A DNA stretch of 64,000 bases from Saccharopolyspora_D taberi (GTDB lineage Bacteria; Actinomycetota; Actinomycetes; Mycobacteriales; Pseudonocardiaceae). Numbering within the stretch: the stretch's first letter is position 1; each line of letters begins with the position of its first letter. The position numbers and the translations under genes were made by a program. The notes below the pieces were generated by a model. It was not told the origin of the DNA. It searched no databases and saw only the letters and a list, made by a program, of their open reading frames with translations. This document shows positions 1-8,872 of this stretch, piece after piece. The stretch is taken from NCBI RefSeq assembly GCF_039534165.1, contig NZ_BAAAUX010000045.1, forward strand, positions 62,001-126,000, given 5' to 3'.

Positions 1-680
1 TTCCTGCCGGCGCTGCGTTCGTGGACGCGGTGCTCGGACCACCACGCCGGGAACTCCGGTGACCGCACCATCAGCTCGCCGATCAGGTTGGTGATGCGCT
101 GGTTGCGGGGCTGGTCCGCGGCGGCCAGCCGCAGCACGTGGACGTAGTCCCGGGCCACGCGCTCCCAGTCGCACCAGACCAGGCGCGCGCGGGGGTCCAG
201 CAGCGTCCAGCGGACCATGTTGCGTTCCCGGCGGGGCAGTGCGGCGATATCGGGGAACAGCAGTGCCCACAGCGCGTTCCCGGCGACGATCTCGAGGTTG
301 CCGTCGCGGACGTAGGCAGGGCACGAGTCCATCGACTCCAACACCTGTCGCATCGCCGGCCGCAGTCGCGCCGAGTGCTCGCCGCGGTCCCGCATCCCGG
401 ACGCGGTGCCGGCGAGGGTGAACAGGTGCCGTCGCTCGACGTCGTCCAGCCGCAGGGCGTCGGACAGGGCGAGCAGCACCTGCTCGGAGGGCTGTCCGGC
501 GCGGCCTTGTTCAAGCCGGGTGTAGTACTCGGCGCTCACCCCGGCCAACCGGGCGACCTCGCCGCGCCGCAGGCCGGCGACCCGGCGACCGGCACCGAGC
601 TCGACCGGGAGCCCGATCTCCTCCGGTGTGAGTCCGGCGCGGCGGGCGCGGAGGAAGTCGCCCAGTTCCTTGTTGGCCAT
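1..680 (-). CDS. XRE-family transcriptional regulator with MmyB-like C-terminal domain (partial, runs off the window)
   Basis: The reading frame from the ATG at 680 runs open to base 1, so the C-terminus is missing. Residues about 5-75 form a Cro/C1-type helix-turn-helix, with the recognisable stretch GEVARLAGVSAEYYTRLEQG. The part after residue 100 resembles the MmyB-like ligand-binding domain found behind this HTH in many actinobacterial regulators; these often control a neighbouring oxidoreductase gene. No good Shine-Dalgarno sequence stands before the ATG, so translation may be leaderless. The ligand and target are unknown, and the expected divergent partner gene is not visible. Confidence 0.85.
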   Translation of the reverse strand, partial: MANKELGDFLRARRAGLTPEEIGLPVELGAGRRVAGLRRGEVARLAGVSAEYYTRLEQGRAGQPSEQVLLALSDALRLDDVERRHLFTLAGTASGMRDRGEHSARLRPAMRQVLESMDSCPAYVRDGNLEIVAGNALWALLFPDIAALPRRERNMVRWTLLDPRARLVWCDWERVARDYVHVLRLAAADQPRNQRITNLIGELMVRSPEFPAWWSEHRVHERSAGR

Positions 681-704
681 GCCTCAAGTCTGAGCTCGCC
701 GTGG

Positions 705-995
705 TCACCCGCCAACGGGGAAGGTGGCCCTGCGAGGACCACCCAATGGCCGGCCGAAAACCTCCGGATCCGAACACCGGTGACCGTGCTGACATCGGCG
801 GCAGGACTGGATGGTCTGTCCACATCGGACCGTGTGCTGCCGCATCTTCCGCCCCTGGGCACAGAGGAGGCAGCCCAGCTCGGAGTGCAGGCCGAGCACG
901 CCGACGCCGCTCGGATCGAAGGACAGTGGCACTGCCCACACATGCCCCAGCCGCTGGTCAACGCCACCGGAGCACAGGCCGAACCGCGTGGACAT
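705..995 (-). CDS. Small Cys/His-rich hypothetical protein
   Basis: A 96-residue frame starts at the ATG at 995 and ends 24 bases before the XRE gene, in the same orientation. Third codon positions are strongly G/C-rich, as in neighbouring genes. The protein carries CxxC at residues 42-45 and CxxC with a further Cys at 65-74 (CRRCQHGHRC), an arrangement that could bind zinc. I recognise no family. The ribosome-binding site is weak, and longer frames overlap on both strands, so this could be a chance frame. Confidence 0.4.
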   Translation of the reverse strand: MSTRFGLCSGGVDQRLGHVWAVPLSFDPSGVGVLGLHSELGCLLCAQGRKMRQHTVRCGQTIQSCRRCQHGHRCSDPEVFGRPLGGPRRATFPVGG

Positions 996-1037
996 ACCGC
1001 GCCGCCCCGGTGATCTACGACACCCGCCCCGACAAAA

Positions 1038-1079
1038 CGAAGCGGGGGCGCTCACCTCTCGGTGAACGCCCCCGCTTCG
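1038..1079. terminator. Strong hairpin beside tRNA-Leu
   Basis: Two 19-base arms (1038-1056 and 1061-1079) pair with one mismatch around the loop TCTC. The hairpin lies 5 bases beyond the 3' end of the minus-strand tRNA-Leu and is the likely tRNA terminator. There is no clear T tract, which is usual for this kind of genome. Confidence 0.75.
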
Positions 1080-1084
1080 CGGAG

Positions 1085-1167
1085 TGGGCGAGGAGGGAGT
1101 TGAACCCTCACGTCCTTACGGACACACGGACCTGAACCGTGCGCGTCTGCCATTCCGCCACTCGCCC
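1085..1167 (-). tRNA. tRNA-Leu (anticodon CAG)
   Basis: The reverse complement folds as a class II tRNA of 83 bases with acceptor stem GGGCGAG/CTCGCCC. The anticodon stem CACGG/CCGTG encloses the loop TTCAGGT, giving anticodon CAG for CTG codons. A variable arm follows, then the T-arm GGGTTCAACTCCC. The 3' CCA is not encoded, so it must be added by the CCA enzyme, for which the pcnA-like gene at 51.0 kb is a candidate. Confidence 0.95.
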
Positions 1168-1398
1168 GTGGCTTGCCTGAAGCTTATCCTGCTCGCTTCC
1201 GGCCCCTCGCACCGGGGTCTGGAACCTGCAGTTGAACCTGCTGGGTTCCGGTCCCCCGCGCTGTTGGCCGTTGAAGACTAACACGGCCTGACTAGGGGCT
1301 TAGCCGGGGGGGTTGGGCCGGTTGGGAACTGGGCGGTGTCTCGGCCCGTTGACCCAGATACGATGGTCGGTGGAGTCGTTCGCGTGGAGGGGATTGTC

Positions 1399-2703
1399 GT
1401 GGGCCTCGTGCAGCGCTTCGAGCGCCGGCTCGAAGGCATCGTCGGTAATGGCTTCGCGCGCGTTTTCGGCGGGAAGGTCGTCCCCCAGGAGGTCGCACAG
1501 GCTCTGCAGCGGGAAGCCGAGCTGCAGATCCGCGAGCTCGCCGGTGGGCGGTTGCTTGCTTGCAATCACTACGTAGTGCAACTGAGCGCCCCCGATCACG
1601 AACGGCTCGCCGGTGATGAGGATCGGGTCACCGACCTCCTCGCCGACTGCGTTCAGGAGCATCTCACCGAGCAGGGGTGGGACACATATGGTGACGTCGT
1701 AGTCTCCCTGGAGCGCTCTGAAACGCTGCACACGGGACAGTTTCGAATCAGATCGTCCGTCGACCCCGACGTAAGCCGACGGGCGGCAACCCCTCGTACC
1801 GCAGGAGACCGACCCATGAGCCAGCCACCAGGCCACTACCCCCAGGGAGATCCGTACGGCCAGCAGCCGGGGCAGTACGGCTACGACCAGGGCTACGGCC
1901 AAGGCCAGTACGGGCAAGACCCCAACTACGGCTACGGCCAGCCGCAGCCCGGTTACGACCAGGGCGGTTACGGCCAGCAGCAGCCCGCAGGCGGTTACGA
2001 CCAGGGCTACGGGCAGCAGCCCGGATACGACCAGGGCTACGGCCAGCAGCCTGGCTACGACCAGGGTTACGGGCAGCCGCAGCCGGGTTACGACCAGGGC
2101 TACGGCCAGCCCCAGCCGGGCGGCTACGACCAGGGTTACGGGCAGCCCCAGCCCGGTTACGGCCAGCCCGCCGGGTATGACCAGGGCTACGGGCAGCCCG
2201 CCGGCTACGACCAGGGCTATGGCCAGCCGCAGCCCGGTTACGACCAGGGCTACGGGCAGCCCGCGGGCTACGACCAGGGTTACGGCCAGCCGCAGCCCGG
2301 TGGCGCCTACCCGCCGAGCCAGCCCGGCGGCTTCCCCGAGCAGGGCTACCAGCAGCCCGGCGGTGCCTACCCGCCGAGCGCTCCCGGCGGCTACCCCGAG
2401 GCCGCTCCGCGCCAGCTCACCGCGACGCTGCAGCTCGACGACGGCTCGAACCGCTCCTACACGCTCCAGCACGGCTCGAACGTGATCGGCCGCGGTCAGG
2501 AGGGCCAGTTCCGGCTCCCCGACACCGGTGTGTCCCGCAAGCACATCGAGATCACCTGGGACGGCCAGAGCGCGATGCTCGCCGACCTCGGTTCGACCAA
2601 CGGCACCACGGTCAACGGCACTCCGGTGCAGACTTGGCAGCTGGCCGACGGCGACGTGATCCGGGTCGGCCACTCCTCCCTGGTCTTCCGCAGCCAGGGC
2701 TGA
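1399..2703 (+). CDS. fhaA: FHA-domain protein FhaA (DUF3662 + low-complexity linker + FHA)
   Basis: This 434-residue signalling adaptor starts at the GTG at 1399, chosen because GGAGGGG lies 7 bases upstream and the product then begins MGLVQRFERRLEGIV, as in homologues. Residues 1-115 are the FhaA N-terminal DUF3662 domain. Residues about 140-330 are a Gly/Tyr/Gln/Pro repeat tract. Residues about 350-432 form a forkhead-associated phosphothreonine-binding domain with GRG, SRKH and STNGT motifs. In mycobacteria FhaA is phosphorylated by PknB and its FHA domain binds the phosphorylated MviN pseudokinase to restrain peptidoglycan synthesis. It is the first gene of the pknAB operon. Its pseudokinase partner would be the protein encoded at 44.6 kb. 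Confidence 0.95.
   Translation: MGLVQRFERRLEGIVGNGFARVFGGKVVPQEVAQALQREAELQIRELAGGRLLACNHYVVQLSAPDHERLAGDEDRVTDLLADCVQEHLTEQGWDTYGDVVVSLERSETLHTGQFRIRSSVDPDVSRRAATPRTAGDRPMSQPPGHYPQGDPYGQQPGQYGYDQGYGQGQYGQDPNYGYGQPQPGYDQGGYGQQQPAGGYDQGYGQQPGYDQGYGQQPGYDQGYGQPQPGYDQGYGQPQPGGYDQGYGQPQPGYGQPAGYDQGYGQPAGYDQGYGQPQPGYDQGYGQPAGYDQGYGQPQPGGAYPPSQPGGFPEQGYQQPGGAYPPSAPGGYPEAAPRQLTATLQLDDGSNRSYTLQHGSNVIGRGQEGQFRLPDTGVSRKHIEITWDGQSAMLADLGSTNGTTVNGTPVQTWQLADGDVIRVGHSSLVFRSQG
1880..2307 (+). repeat. Tandem codon repeat encoding YDQGYGQ-type units in fhaA
   Basis: Eleven YDQG units are visible, ten of them YDQGYGQ, separated by QPQPG, QPAG or QQPG. The DNA repeats with a period of about 27-39 bases but with varying synonymous codons, so selection acts on the peptide. 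The composition resembles Tyr/Gly/Gln prion-like domains. Confidence 0.9.
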
Positions 2704-2757
2704 GCCGACCGCCGGGTGCACGCACCCGAAGACAACGAGTAGGAGCGTTCACAACAA

Positions 2758-3222
2758 GTGCCAGAGCTGGTGATTCAGCTGACCAGAGCAGGGTTCCTCG
2801 CCCTGCTCTGGTTGTTCGTGCTGGCCGCGCTTCGCGTGGTTCGTTCCGATCTGCACTCGGCGTCCGGCATGCGCGTACCGATGCCGGGTGGGAGCAAGGC
2901 TCCGGGCAAGCAGGCCCGCGGGAAGAGCAGGGCACCCCGGCAGATGGTGGTGACCCACGGCGCTCTCGCGGGTACCCGGATCTCGCTCGAAGGCAGGCCG
3001 ATCATGATCGGCCGGGCCGATGACTCCACGTTGGTGTTGGACGACGACTACGCGTCGACCCGGCACGCTAGATTGTCGCTCCGCGGCACCGACTGGTACG
3101 TGGAAGATCTAGGCTCCACTAACGGCACATACCTCGATCGGGCGAAGGTCACGGGGCCGACCAAGGTCCCGCTCGGCGTTCCGATCAGAATCGGCAAGAC
3201 GGTGATCGAGCTGCGCTCATGA
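2758..3222 (+). CDS. fhaB: FHA-domain membrane protein FhaB (FipA)
   Basis: This 154-residue protein starts at a GTG behind AGGAGCG (2741-2747). Residues about 7-28 form one hydrophobic membrane segment. The FHA domain covers about residues 75-152 with GRADDS, STRH and STNGT motifs. In mycobacteria the homologue (FipA) links PknA/PknB signalling to the divisome. The stop overlaps the pstP start (ATGA), so the two are translationally coupled. Confidence 0.95.
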   Translation: MPELVIQLTRAGFLALLWLFVLAALRVVRSDLHSASGMRVPMPGGSKAPGKQARGKSRAPRQMVVTHGALAGTRISLEGRPIMIGRADDSTLVLDDDYASTRHARLSLRGTDWYVEDLGSTNGTYLDRAKVTGPTKVPLGVPIRIGKTVIELRS

Positions 3223-4640
3223 CCCTCGTCCTTCACTACGCTGCCCGCAGCGACCGCGGCCTGGTGCGTTCCAACAACCAGGACTCGGTCTACGCCGGCC
3301 CACGACTACTCGCCCTCGCGGACGGCATGGGAGGCCATGCCGCCGGTGAGGTGGCCAGCAAGGTCGTCATCGCGGCGCTCGCGCCGCTGGACGACGACGA
3401 GCCCGGCGACGACCTGCTCGGACAGCTCCGCGACGCGGTGCTGTCCGGCAACGGTGCGATCTCCGAGCTCGTGGCCAGCGACCCCGACCTGGACGGGATG
3501 GGGACGACGCTCACCGCGGTGCTGTTCGCGGGGAGCAAGCTGGGCCTGGTCCACATCGGCGACTCCCGCGCCTACCTGGTGCGCGACGGCGAGCTATCCC
3601 AGATAACCCACGACGACACCTTCGTGCAGTCGCTGATCGACGAAGGCCGGATCACCGAGGAGGAGGCCGCCAACCACCCGCAGCGCTCGCTGCTGCTGCG
3701 GGCGTTGACCGGTCACGAGGTGGAGCCGAGCCTGGCGGTCCGGGAGGCCCGGGCGGGAGATCGCTACCTCCTGTGCTCGGACGGCCTGACCGGACCGGTC
3801 AGCGAGGAGACCATCGCGGAGGCGTTGCGCATACCCGACCCGCAGCAGTGCGCGGACCGGATGATCGAGCTCGCCCTCAAGGGCGGCGGTCCGGACAACG
3901 TCACTGTGATCATCGCGGACGTCGTCGACGTCGAGTTCGGCGACAACGCACCGATCGTCGGGGGCGCGGCGGGAAATGGCGATGAGCATCCGCAGCCGGA
4001 TTCCTCGGCGGCTCGGGCGTCGGCGGCAACCCTGCCGCGGCCCCAGCCGCAGCGGTACGAACCCACGTCCCCGCCTGCCGAACCGCGGCGCCGCCGGCGC
4101 TGGCTGCGTTCGGTGCTGGTGATCGTCGGCGTGCTGGTCGTGCTCGCGGGGGCAGCGCTGGTCGGGCGCTGGTGGATGCTCAACCAGTACTACATCGGGG
4201 TCAACCACGCCGACGACGTGGTGATCTTCCAGGGGGTGCAGGGCAGCATCCTCGGCATGCCGCTGAGCAGGCAGGTCGAGGACTCGTGCCCTGCCGACTC
4301 ATCCCCTACCTGCGATCCGATCAAGCTGCACGACCTGCAGCCCGCCCAGCGCGGTGACGTCAGCAACGGCATCACCGAGGTCGACGGGCTGGAAGCGGCA
4401 CGTGCGGCGATGCTGCACCTGCGGATGACCGCGCTCCTGCCGGAGTGCGAGAAGCCGCAACCCGCACCGCCGCCCCAGCAGCAGCTGCCGCCGCCCAACC
4501 CCGACCCGAACCAGCCTTCCGGGCAGCTCCCGCCGCCCCAGGGCCAGGTCCCGCCGCCCGAACAAATCCCCAACCCGGAAGCCACCCCGTTGCACACGCA
4601 GGAGCAGAAACCGGGTGTCACCTGCCGGACGGTGAGTTGA
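3219..4640 (+). CDS. pstP: PP2C-family Ser/Thr protein phosphatase PstP
   Basis: This 473-residue membrane phosphatase is expected to reverse PknA/PknB phosphorylation. The N-terminal PP2C domain (about residues 1-240) has metal-binding motifs ADGMGGHAAGE near residue 35, SDGLTG near 188 and GGPDNVT. A juxtamembrane linker is followed by one transmembrane helix at about 295-318. The extracytoplasmic tail has four cysteines and a Pro/Gln-rich end. It overlaps fhaB by four bases and rodA by one base (TGATG). Confidence 0.97.
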   Translation: MTLVLHYAARSDRGLVRSNNQDSVYAGPRLLALADGMGGHAAGEVASKVVIAALAPLDDDEPGDDLLGQLRDAVLSGNGAISELVASDPDLDGMGTTLTAVLFAGSKLGLVHIGDSRAYLVRDGELSQITHDDTFVQSLIDEGRITEEEAANHPQRSLLLRALTGHEVEPSLAVREARAGDRYLLCSDGLTGPVSEETIAEALRIPDPQQCADRMIELALKGGGPDNVTVIIADVVDVEFGDNAPIVGGAAGNGDEHPQPDSSAARASAATLPRPQPQRYEPTSPPAEPRRRRRWLRSVLVIVGVLVVLAGAALVGRWWMLNQYYIGVNHADDVVIFQGVQGSILGMPLSRQVEDSCPADSSPTCDPIKLHDLQPAQRGDVSNGITEVDGLEAARAAMLHLRMTALLPECEKPQPAPPPQQQLPPPNPDPNQPSGQLPPPQGQVPPPEQIPNPEATPLHTQEQKPGVTCRTVS

Positions 4641-6079
4641 TGTCGCAGCCGGCCCCCGCAGCCGGAAAGCCCAGTCTCACCGGCCTCAACCGGATCCCCC
4701 GGCCGGCCACCAGACGGGGTACCGAGCTGTTCATGCTGATCTGCTCCGCCGTGATCGTGACCATCGCGATCATGCTGGTGCAGATCAGCCAGGAGCAGAC
4801 CCTCAGCCGGGAACTGCTGTACTACGGTGCCGCGTTCCTGGCGCTGTTCGGCACCGCGCACGTGGCGGTCCGGCGGTGGGCGCCGTACGCGGATCCGCTG
4901 ATCCTGCCGCTGGTGTCGCTGATCAACGGCCTCGGCCTGGTGGTCCTGCACCGGATCGACTTCGCCGAGGTCAGCGGTTCGCCGTTCACCGGCAAGCAGA
5001 TCGCCTACGCCACCGTGGGCGTGGCCCTGTTCATCGTCGTGCTGGCGCTGATCAAGGACCACCGCACGCTGGCCCGCTACAGCTTCACCTGCGGTTTCGT
5101 GGGGCTGGCGCTGCTGGCGCTGCCCGGCCTGCTGCCCAGCAGCATCTCGGAGGCCAACGGCGCGAAGCTGTGGATCAGGCTGGGCCCGCTCGGCCAGATC
5201 CAGCCGGGCGAGTTCGCGAAGATCCTGCTGATGATCTTCTTCGCGTCGTTCCTGGTGTCCAAGCGCGAGCTGTTCACCACCGCGGGCAAGCGCTTCCTCG
5301 GCGTGGACTGGCCGCGGCCCAGGGACCTGATGCCGGTGATCTTCGCCTGGCTGCTGTCGATCGGCGTCCTGGTGCTGGAGAAGGACCTCGGCACCTCGCT
5401 GCTGTTCTTCGGCATGGTGCTGGTGATGCTCTACATCTCCACCGAGCGCGCGGTGTGGGTGGGCATCGGCCTGTCGATGTTCGCGATCGGCGCGGTCATC
5501 GCGTTCAACCTGTTCACCCACGTCCAGGAGCGGGTCAACACCTGGCTGGACCCGATGACCATCCCCAGCGACGACTACGACCCCGGCTTCCAGCTGCGCA
5601 ACGCCCTGTTCGGGATGGCCAGCGGCGGCATCGGGGGCGCCGGTCTCGGTGGTGGCGAGCCGAAGCTGACCCCGGTCCGGGAGAGCGACTTCATCCTGAC
5701 CCTGATCGGTGAGGAACTCGGCCTGGTCGGCCTGATGGCGCTGCTGATGGTCTACCTGCTGCTGGTGATGCGCGGCCTGCGCAGCGCGCTGGCGGTGCGG
5801 GACTCCTTCGGCAAGCTGTTCGGCGGCGGTCTCGCGTTCGCGATCTGCATGCAGCTGTTCGTCGTCGCCGGCGGCAGCACCGGGCTGATCCCGATGACGG
5901 GTCTGACCGCACCCTTCCTGGCCTACGGCGGCTCGTCGCTGCTGGCGAACTACATCCTGATCGCTCTGCTGCTGAGGATCTCCGACGCCGCCCGGCGCCC
6001 GCAGACCCCGGCGAAGCCGAAGCCGAAGCAGGCTCCGATCGCCGAAGCACATACCGAACTGGTGGAGCGTCCCCGATGA
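4640..6079 (+). CDS. rodA: RodA/FtsW-family peptidoglycan glycosyltransferase
   Basis: This 479-residue polytopic membrane protein polymerises lipid II during elongation together with the PBP encoded next. The start is the ATG sharing its A with the pstP stop; an upstream extension in the same frame would lie inside pstP. SEDS hallmarks are visible: ESDFIL followed by GEELG holds the catalytic Asp, and the late motif is STGLIPMTGLTAPFLAYGG. Its stop overlaps the pbpA start. Confidence 0.96.
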   Translation: MSQPAPAAGKPSLTGLNRIPRPATRRGTELFMLICSAVIVTIAIMLVQISQEQTLSRELLYYGAAFLALFGTAHVAVRRWAPYADPLILPLVSLINGLGLVVLHRIDFAEVSGSPFTGKQIAYATVGVALFIVVLALIKDHRTLARYSFTCGFVGLALLALPGLLPSSISEANGAKLWIRLGPLGQIQPGEFAKILLMIFFASFLVSKRELFTTAGKRFLGVDWPRPRDLMPVIFAWLLSIGVLVLEKDLGTSLLFFGMVLVMLYISTERAVWVGIGLSMFAIGAVIAFNLFTHVQERVNTWLDPMTIPSDDYDPGFQLRNALFGMASGGIGGAGLGGGEPKLTPVRESDFILTLIGEELGLVGLMALLMVYLLLVMRGLRSALAVRDSFGKLFGGGLAFAICMQLFVVAGGSTGLIPMTGLTAPFLAYGGSSLLANYILIALLLRISDAARRPQTPAKPKPKQAPIAEAHTELVERPR

Positions 6080-7527
6080 ACAAGCCGCTGCGCCGGGTGG
6101 CGCTGGCCATGATGGTGATGGTCGTGTTGCTGATGGGCAACGCGACCTACGTCCAGGTGATCCGGGCCGACGAGCTCCGGGACAACCCGCTGAACTCGCG
6201 GACGATCTACGACGAGTACTCCCGCCAGCGCGGGCAGATCATCGCAGGCGGCGAGTCGGTCGCCAACTCGGTTGAGACCCAGGACAACCTGAAGTACCTG
6301 CGGACCTACCCGAGCGGGCCGATGTACGCGCCGGTCACCGGGTACTACTCGTTCGTCTACGGCTCCAACGGCGTCGAGCGGGCCCAGGGCTCGGTGCTCA
6401 ACGGCACCGACGACAGCCTGGCCTTCGACCGGCTCTCGGACATGATCACCGGCAGGCAGCCGCGCGGCGGTGACGTCGAGCTGACCATCGACCCGGCCAT
6501 GCAGAAGGTCGCCTACGAGGAGCTGACCAGCAAGGGCTACCAGGGTTCGGTGGTCGCGCTGGACCCGAAGACGGGCGCGATCCTGGCGATGGCCAACGCC
6601 CCGTCCTACGACCCGGGCAAGCTGGCGACCCACGACAACGAGCAGGCGCAGGCCGCTTGGAACGAGTTCTCGGCCGCCGAGGGCAACCCGATGACCAACC
6701 GCGCGGTCTCGGAGATCTACCCGCCCGGCTCGACGTTCAAGCTGATCACCACCGCGGCGGCGCTGCAGAACGGCTACAACGCCAACAGCACGGTCACCGA
6801 CGCGCCGTCGATCACGCTGCCGGGGACGAGCACGCAGCTGCCGAACTACGGCGGCAGCACCTGCAAGGGCAACACCCTGACCAAGGCGCTTGCGCACTCG
6901 TGCAACACCGCGTTCGCCGAGATCGCGGGCAAGCTGGGCGCGGACAAGATGCGCGAGACCGCCGCCGCGTTCGGCTTCGGCAGCGACATCAACATGCCGA
7001 TGCGGGTCGCCAAGTCGGACATGGGCCCGATGGCCGACGCCCCGTCGCTGTACCAGAGCGGCATCGGCCAGCGCGACGTCCGGGTGACCCCGATGGAGAA
7101 CGCGATGATGGTCGCGGCGCTGGCCAACGACGGCAAGCTGATGAAGCCGGAGCTGGTCAAGCGGACCACGGCGCCGGACAAGTCGACCATCAGCGAGATG
7201 CAGCCGGAGGAGCTCAACCAGGCCGTCTCGCCGGAGGTCGCGCGCACGATCCGCGGCATGATGCTCCAGTCGGAGCAGAACACCAAGGGCTCCGGCAAGA
7301 TCGCCGGGATCAACATCGCGTCCAAGACCGGCACCGCCCAGCACGGCGACGTCGGGGACAAGCCGCACGGCTGGTACGTGGCGTACGCCCCGGCCGAGAA
7401 CCCGCAGATCGCGGTCGCGGTGATCGTGGAGAACGGCGGTGACGAGGGCGCCGAGGCCACCGGCGGTTCCATCGCGGCGCCGATCGGCCGCGAGGTCATC
7501 CGCGCCGGTCTGCAGGGGGGTGGCTGA
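6076..7527 (+). CDS. pbpA: Class B penicillin-binding protein PbpA (transpeptidase)
   Basis: This 483-residue bitopic transpeptidase has one N-terminal membrane anchor (about residues 8-27). Active-site motifs are STFK with Ser219, SCN with Ser275, and KTG at Lys417. It is shorter than E. coli PBP2 but near the mycobacterial PbpA length. Pairing with the overlapping rodA gene fits a SEDS-bPBP complex. In mycobacteria PbpA is a PknB substrate. Confidence 0.96.
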   Translation: MNKPLRRVALAMMVMVVLLMGNATYVQVIRADELRDNPLNSRTIYDEYSRQRGQIIAGGESVANSVETQDNLKYLRTYPSGPMYAPVTGYYSFVYGSNGVERAQGSVLNGTDDSLAFDRLSDMITGRQPRGGDVELTIDPAMQKVAYEELTSKGYQGSVVALDPKTGAILAMANAPSYDPGKLATHDNEQAQAAWNEFSAAEGNPMTNRAVSEIYPPGSTFKLITTAAALQNGYNANSTVTDAPSITLPGTSTQLPNYGGSTCKGNTLTKALAHSCNTAFAEIAGKLGADKMRETAAAFGFGSDINMPMRVAKSDMGPMADAPSLYQSGIGQRDVRVTPMENAMMVAALANDGKLMKPELVKRTTAPDKSTISEMQPEELNQAVSPEVARTIRGMMLQSEQNTKGSGKIAGINIASKTGTAQHGDVGDKPHGWYVAYAPAENPQIAVAVIVENGGDEGAEATGGSIAAPIGREVIRAGLQGGG

Positions 7528-7530
7528 TCC

Positions 7531-8814
7531 GTGCTGACCACCGGCCAGTTGCTCGCCGACCGGTACCGGCTGGGCAAGCGCATCGCCGTCGGGGGCATGG
7601 GCGAGGTGTGGGAGGCCGTTGACGTCCGGCTCGACCGGACCGTCGCGATCAAGGTGCTCAAGCCCGAGCTCTGCGGCAACGCCGAGTTCCTGCACCGCTT
7701 CCGCACCGAGGCCCGCACGACGGCGTCGCTGAACCACCCCGGGATCGCCGCCGTGCACGACTACGGCGAGACCGCTGCGATCCCGGACGGCCCGGAGGAC
7801 ACCGCGTACCTGGTGATGGAGCTCGTCGAGGGCGAGCCGCTGGCCGCGATCCTGGCCCGCGAGGGCCGGATCAACACCGACCACACGCTGGACATGCTGG
7901 AGCAGGCGGGCAACGCGCTGCAGGCCGCCCACGAGCGGGGCCTGGTGCACCGCGACGTCAAGCCCGGCAACATCCTGATCACCCCGAACGGCAAGGTGAA
8001 GCTCACCGACTTCGGCATCGCCAAGGCGGCGGACGCGGCACCGGTGACCCGGTCGGGGATGGTGATGGGCACCGCCCACTACATCGCGCCCGAACAGGCG
8101 CTGGGCAGCGAGGCGACCCCGGCCAGCGACGTGTACTCGCTGGCGGTGGTCGGCTACGAGTGCCTGAAGGGCCACCGCCCGTTCCTGTCGGACAACGCGG
8201 TGACCGTCGCGATGATGCACATCCGCGACGTCGCGCCGCCGCTGCCGCCGGACGTGCCGCCGCCCGTGCGGGCGCTGATCGAGGCGACCCTGGTCAAGGA
8301 CCCGCGCAGGCGCTACGCGGCGGGCGGCGAGTTCGCCGGTGCGGTGGCCAGCGTCCGGGCCGGGATGCCGTTACCGACACCCGCCGCGCTGGCGATCCCA
8401 CCGCAGCGGCAGCAGGTGGCCGTGCCCGGTCCGGCCCACCCGGTGCCGCAGGCGATGCCGCCGATGGCCAACACCTACCCGCCGGGCGTGATCCCGCCGC
8501 AGGCACCGGCCCCGCAGCCGGCGCGCTCGAACCGGATCTGGTTCTGGGTGATCGGCGCGGTGATCGTGGTGCTGGCCGTGGTCGTGATCGGGGTGGCCGT
8601 GGCGGTCACCAGGATGAACTCCCAGGGACCGGCCGATAACGATCCGGCCCGGCCGGACCAGGTCGCACCGGTCGCGACCGGCACCGACCTGGATTCCACC
8701 GACCGTTTCGGCCAGACTTCGCTACATCTCGCGGGCGGGACGGCCGGTGCCGCCACGCGCCCGGACATCGAGGTCGGGGGGACCGCGCACGACGTCCTGC
8801 GGGGGGCATCGTGA
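7531..8814 (+). CDS. pknA: Ser/Thr protein kinase PknA
   Basis: This 427-residue receptor kinase starts at a GTG three bases after pbpA. The kinase domain (about residues 8-265) contains VGGMGEVW, the lysine in VAIKVLK, HRDVKPGNI and DFGIAK. A Pro/Ala-rich linker leads to one transmembrane helix at about 336-358. The short external tail has no PASTA repeats. In mycobacteria PknA phosphorylates cell-shape and division proteins. Confidence 0.97.
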   Translation: MLTTGQLLADRYRLGKRIAVGGMGEVWEAVDVRLDRTVAIKVLKPELCGNAEFLHRFRTEARTTASLNHPGIAAVHDYGETAAIPDGPEDTAYLVMELVEGEPLAAILAREGRINTDHTLDMLEQAGNALQAAHERGLVHRDVKPGNILITPNGKVKLTDFGIAKAADAAPVTRSGMVMGTAHYIAPEQALGSEATPASDVYSLAVVGYECLKGHRPFLSDNAVTVAMMHIRDVAPPLPPDVPPPVRALIEATLVKDPRRRYAAGGEFAGAVASVRAGMPLPTPAALAIPPQRQQVAVPGPAHPVPQAMPPMANTYPPGVIPPQAPAPQPARSNRIWFWVIGAVIVVLAVVVIGVAVAVTRMNSQGPADNDPARPDQVAPVATGTDLDSTDRFGQTSLHLAGGTAGAATRPDIEVGGTAHDVLRGAS

Positions 8815-8872
8815 CAGTGCAGGTCAGCATGATGATGGGACGATCGTTGACAAGGATCGGGACGACGCATCG

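Noticed and set aside
1880..2307. CRISPR array or minisatellite in fhaA
   Set aside because: The repeats are in frame, with variable codons and a constant peptide motif, so they are a coding repeat.
4190..8220. Long minus-strand frames opposite pstP, rodA, pbpA and pknA
   Set aside because: They are shadows of well-identified genes and are rich in Arg/Gln/His/Asp runs.
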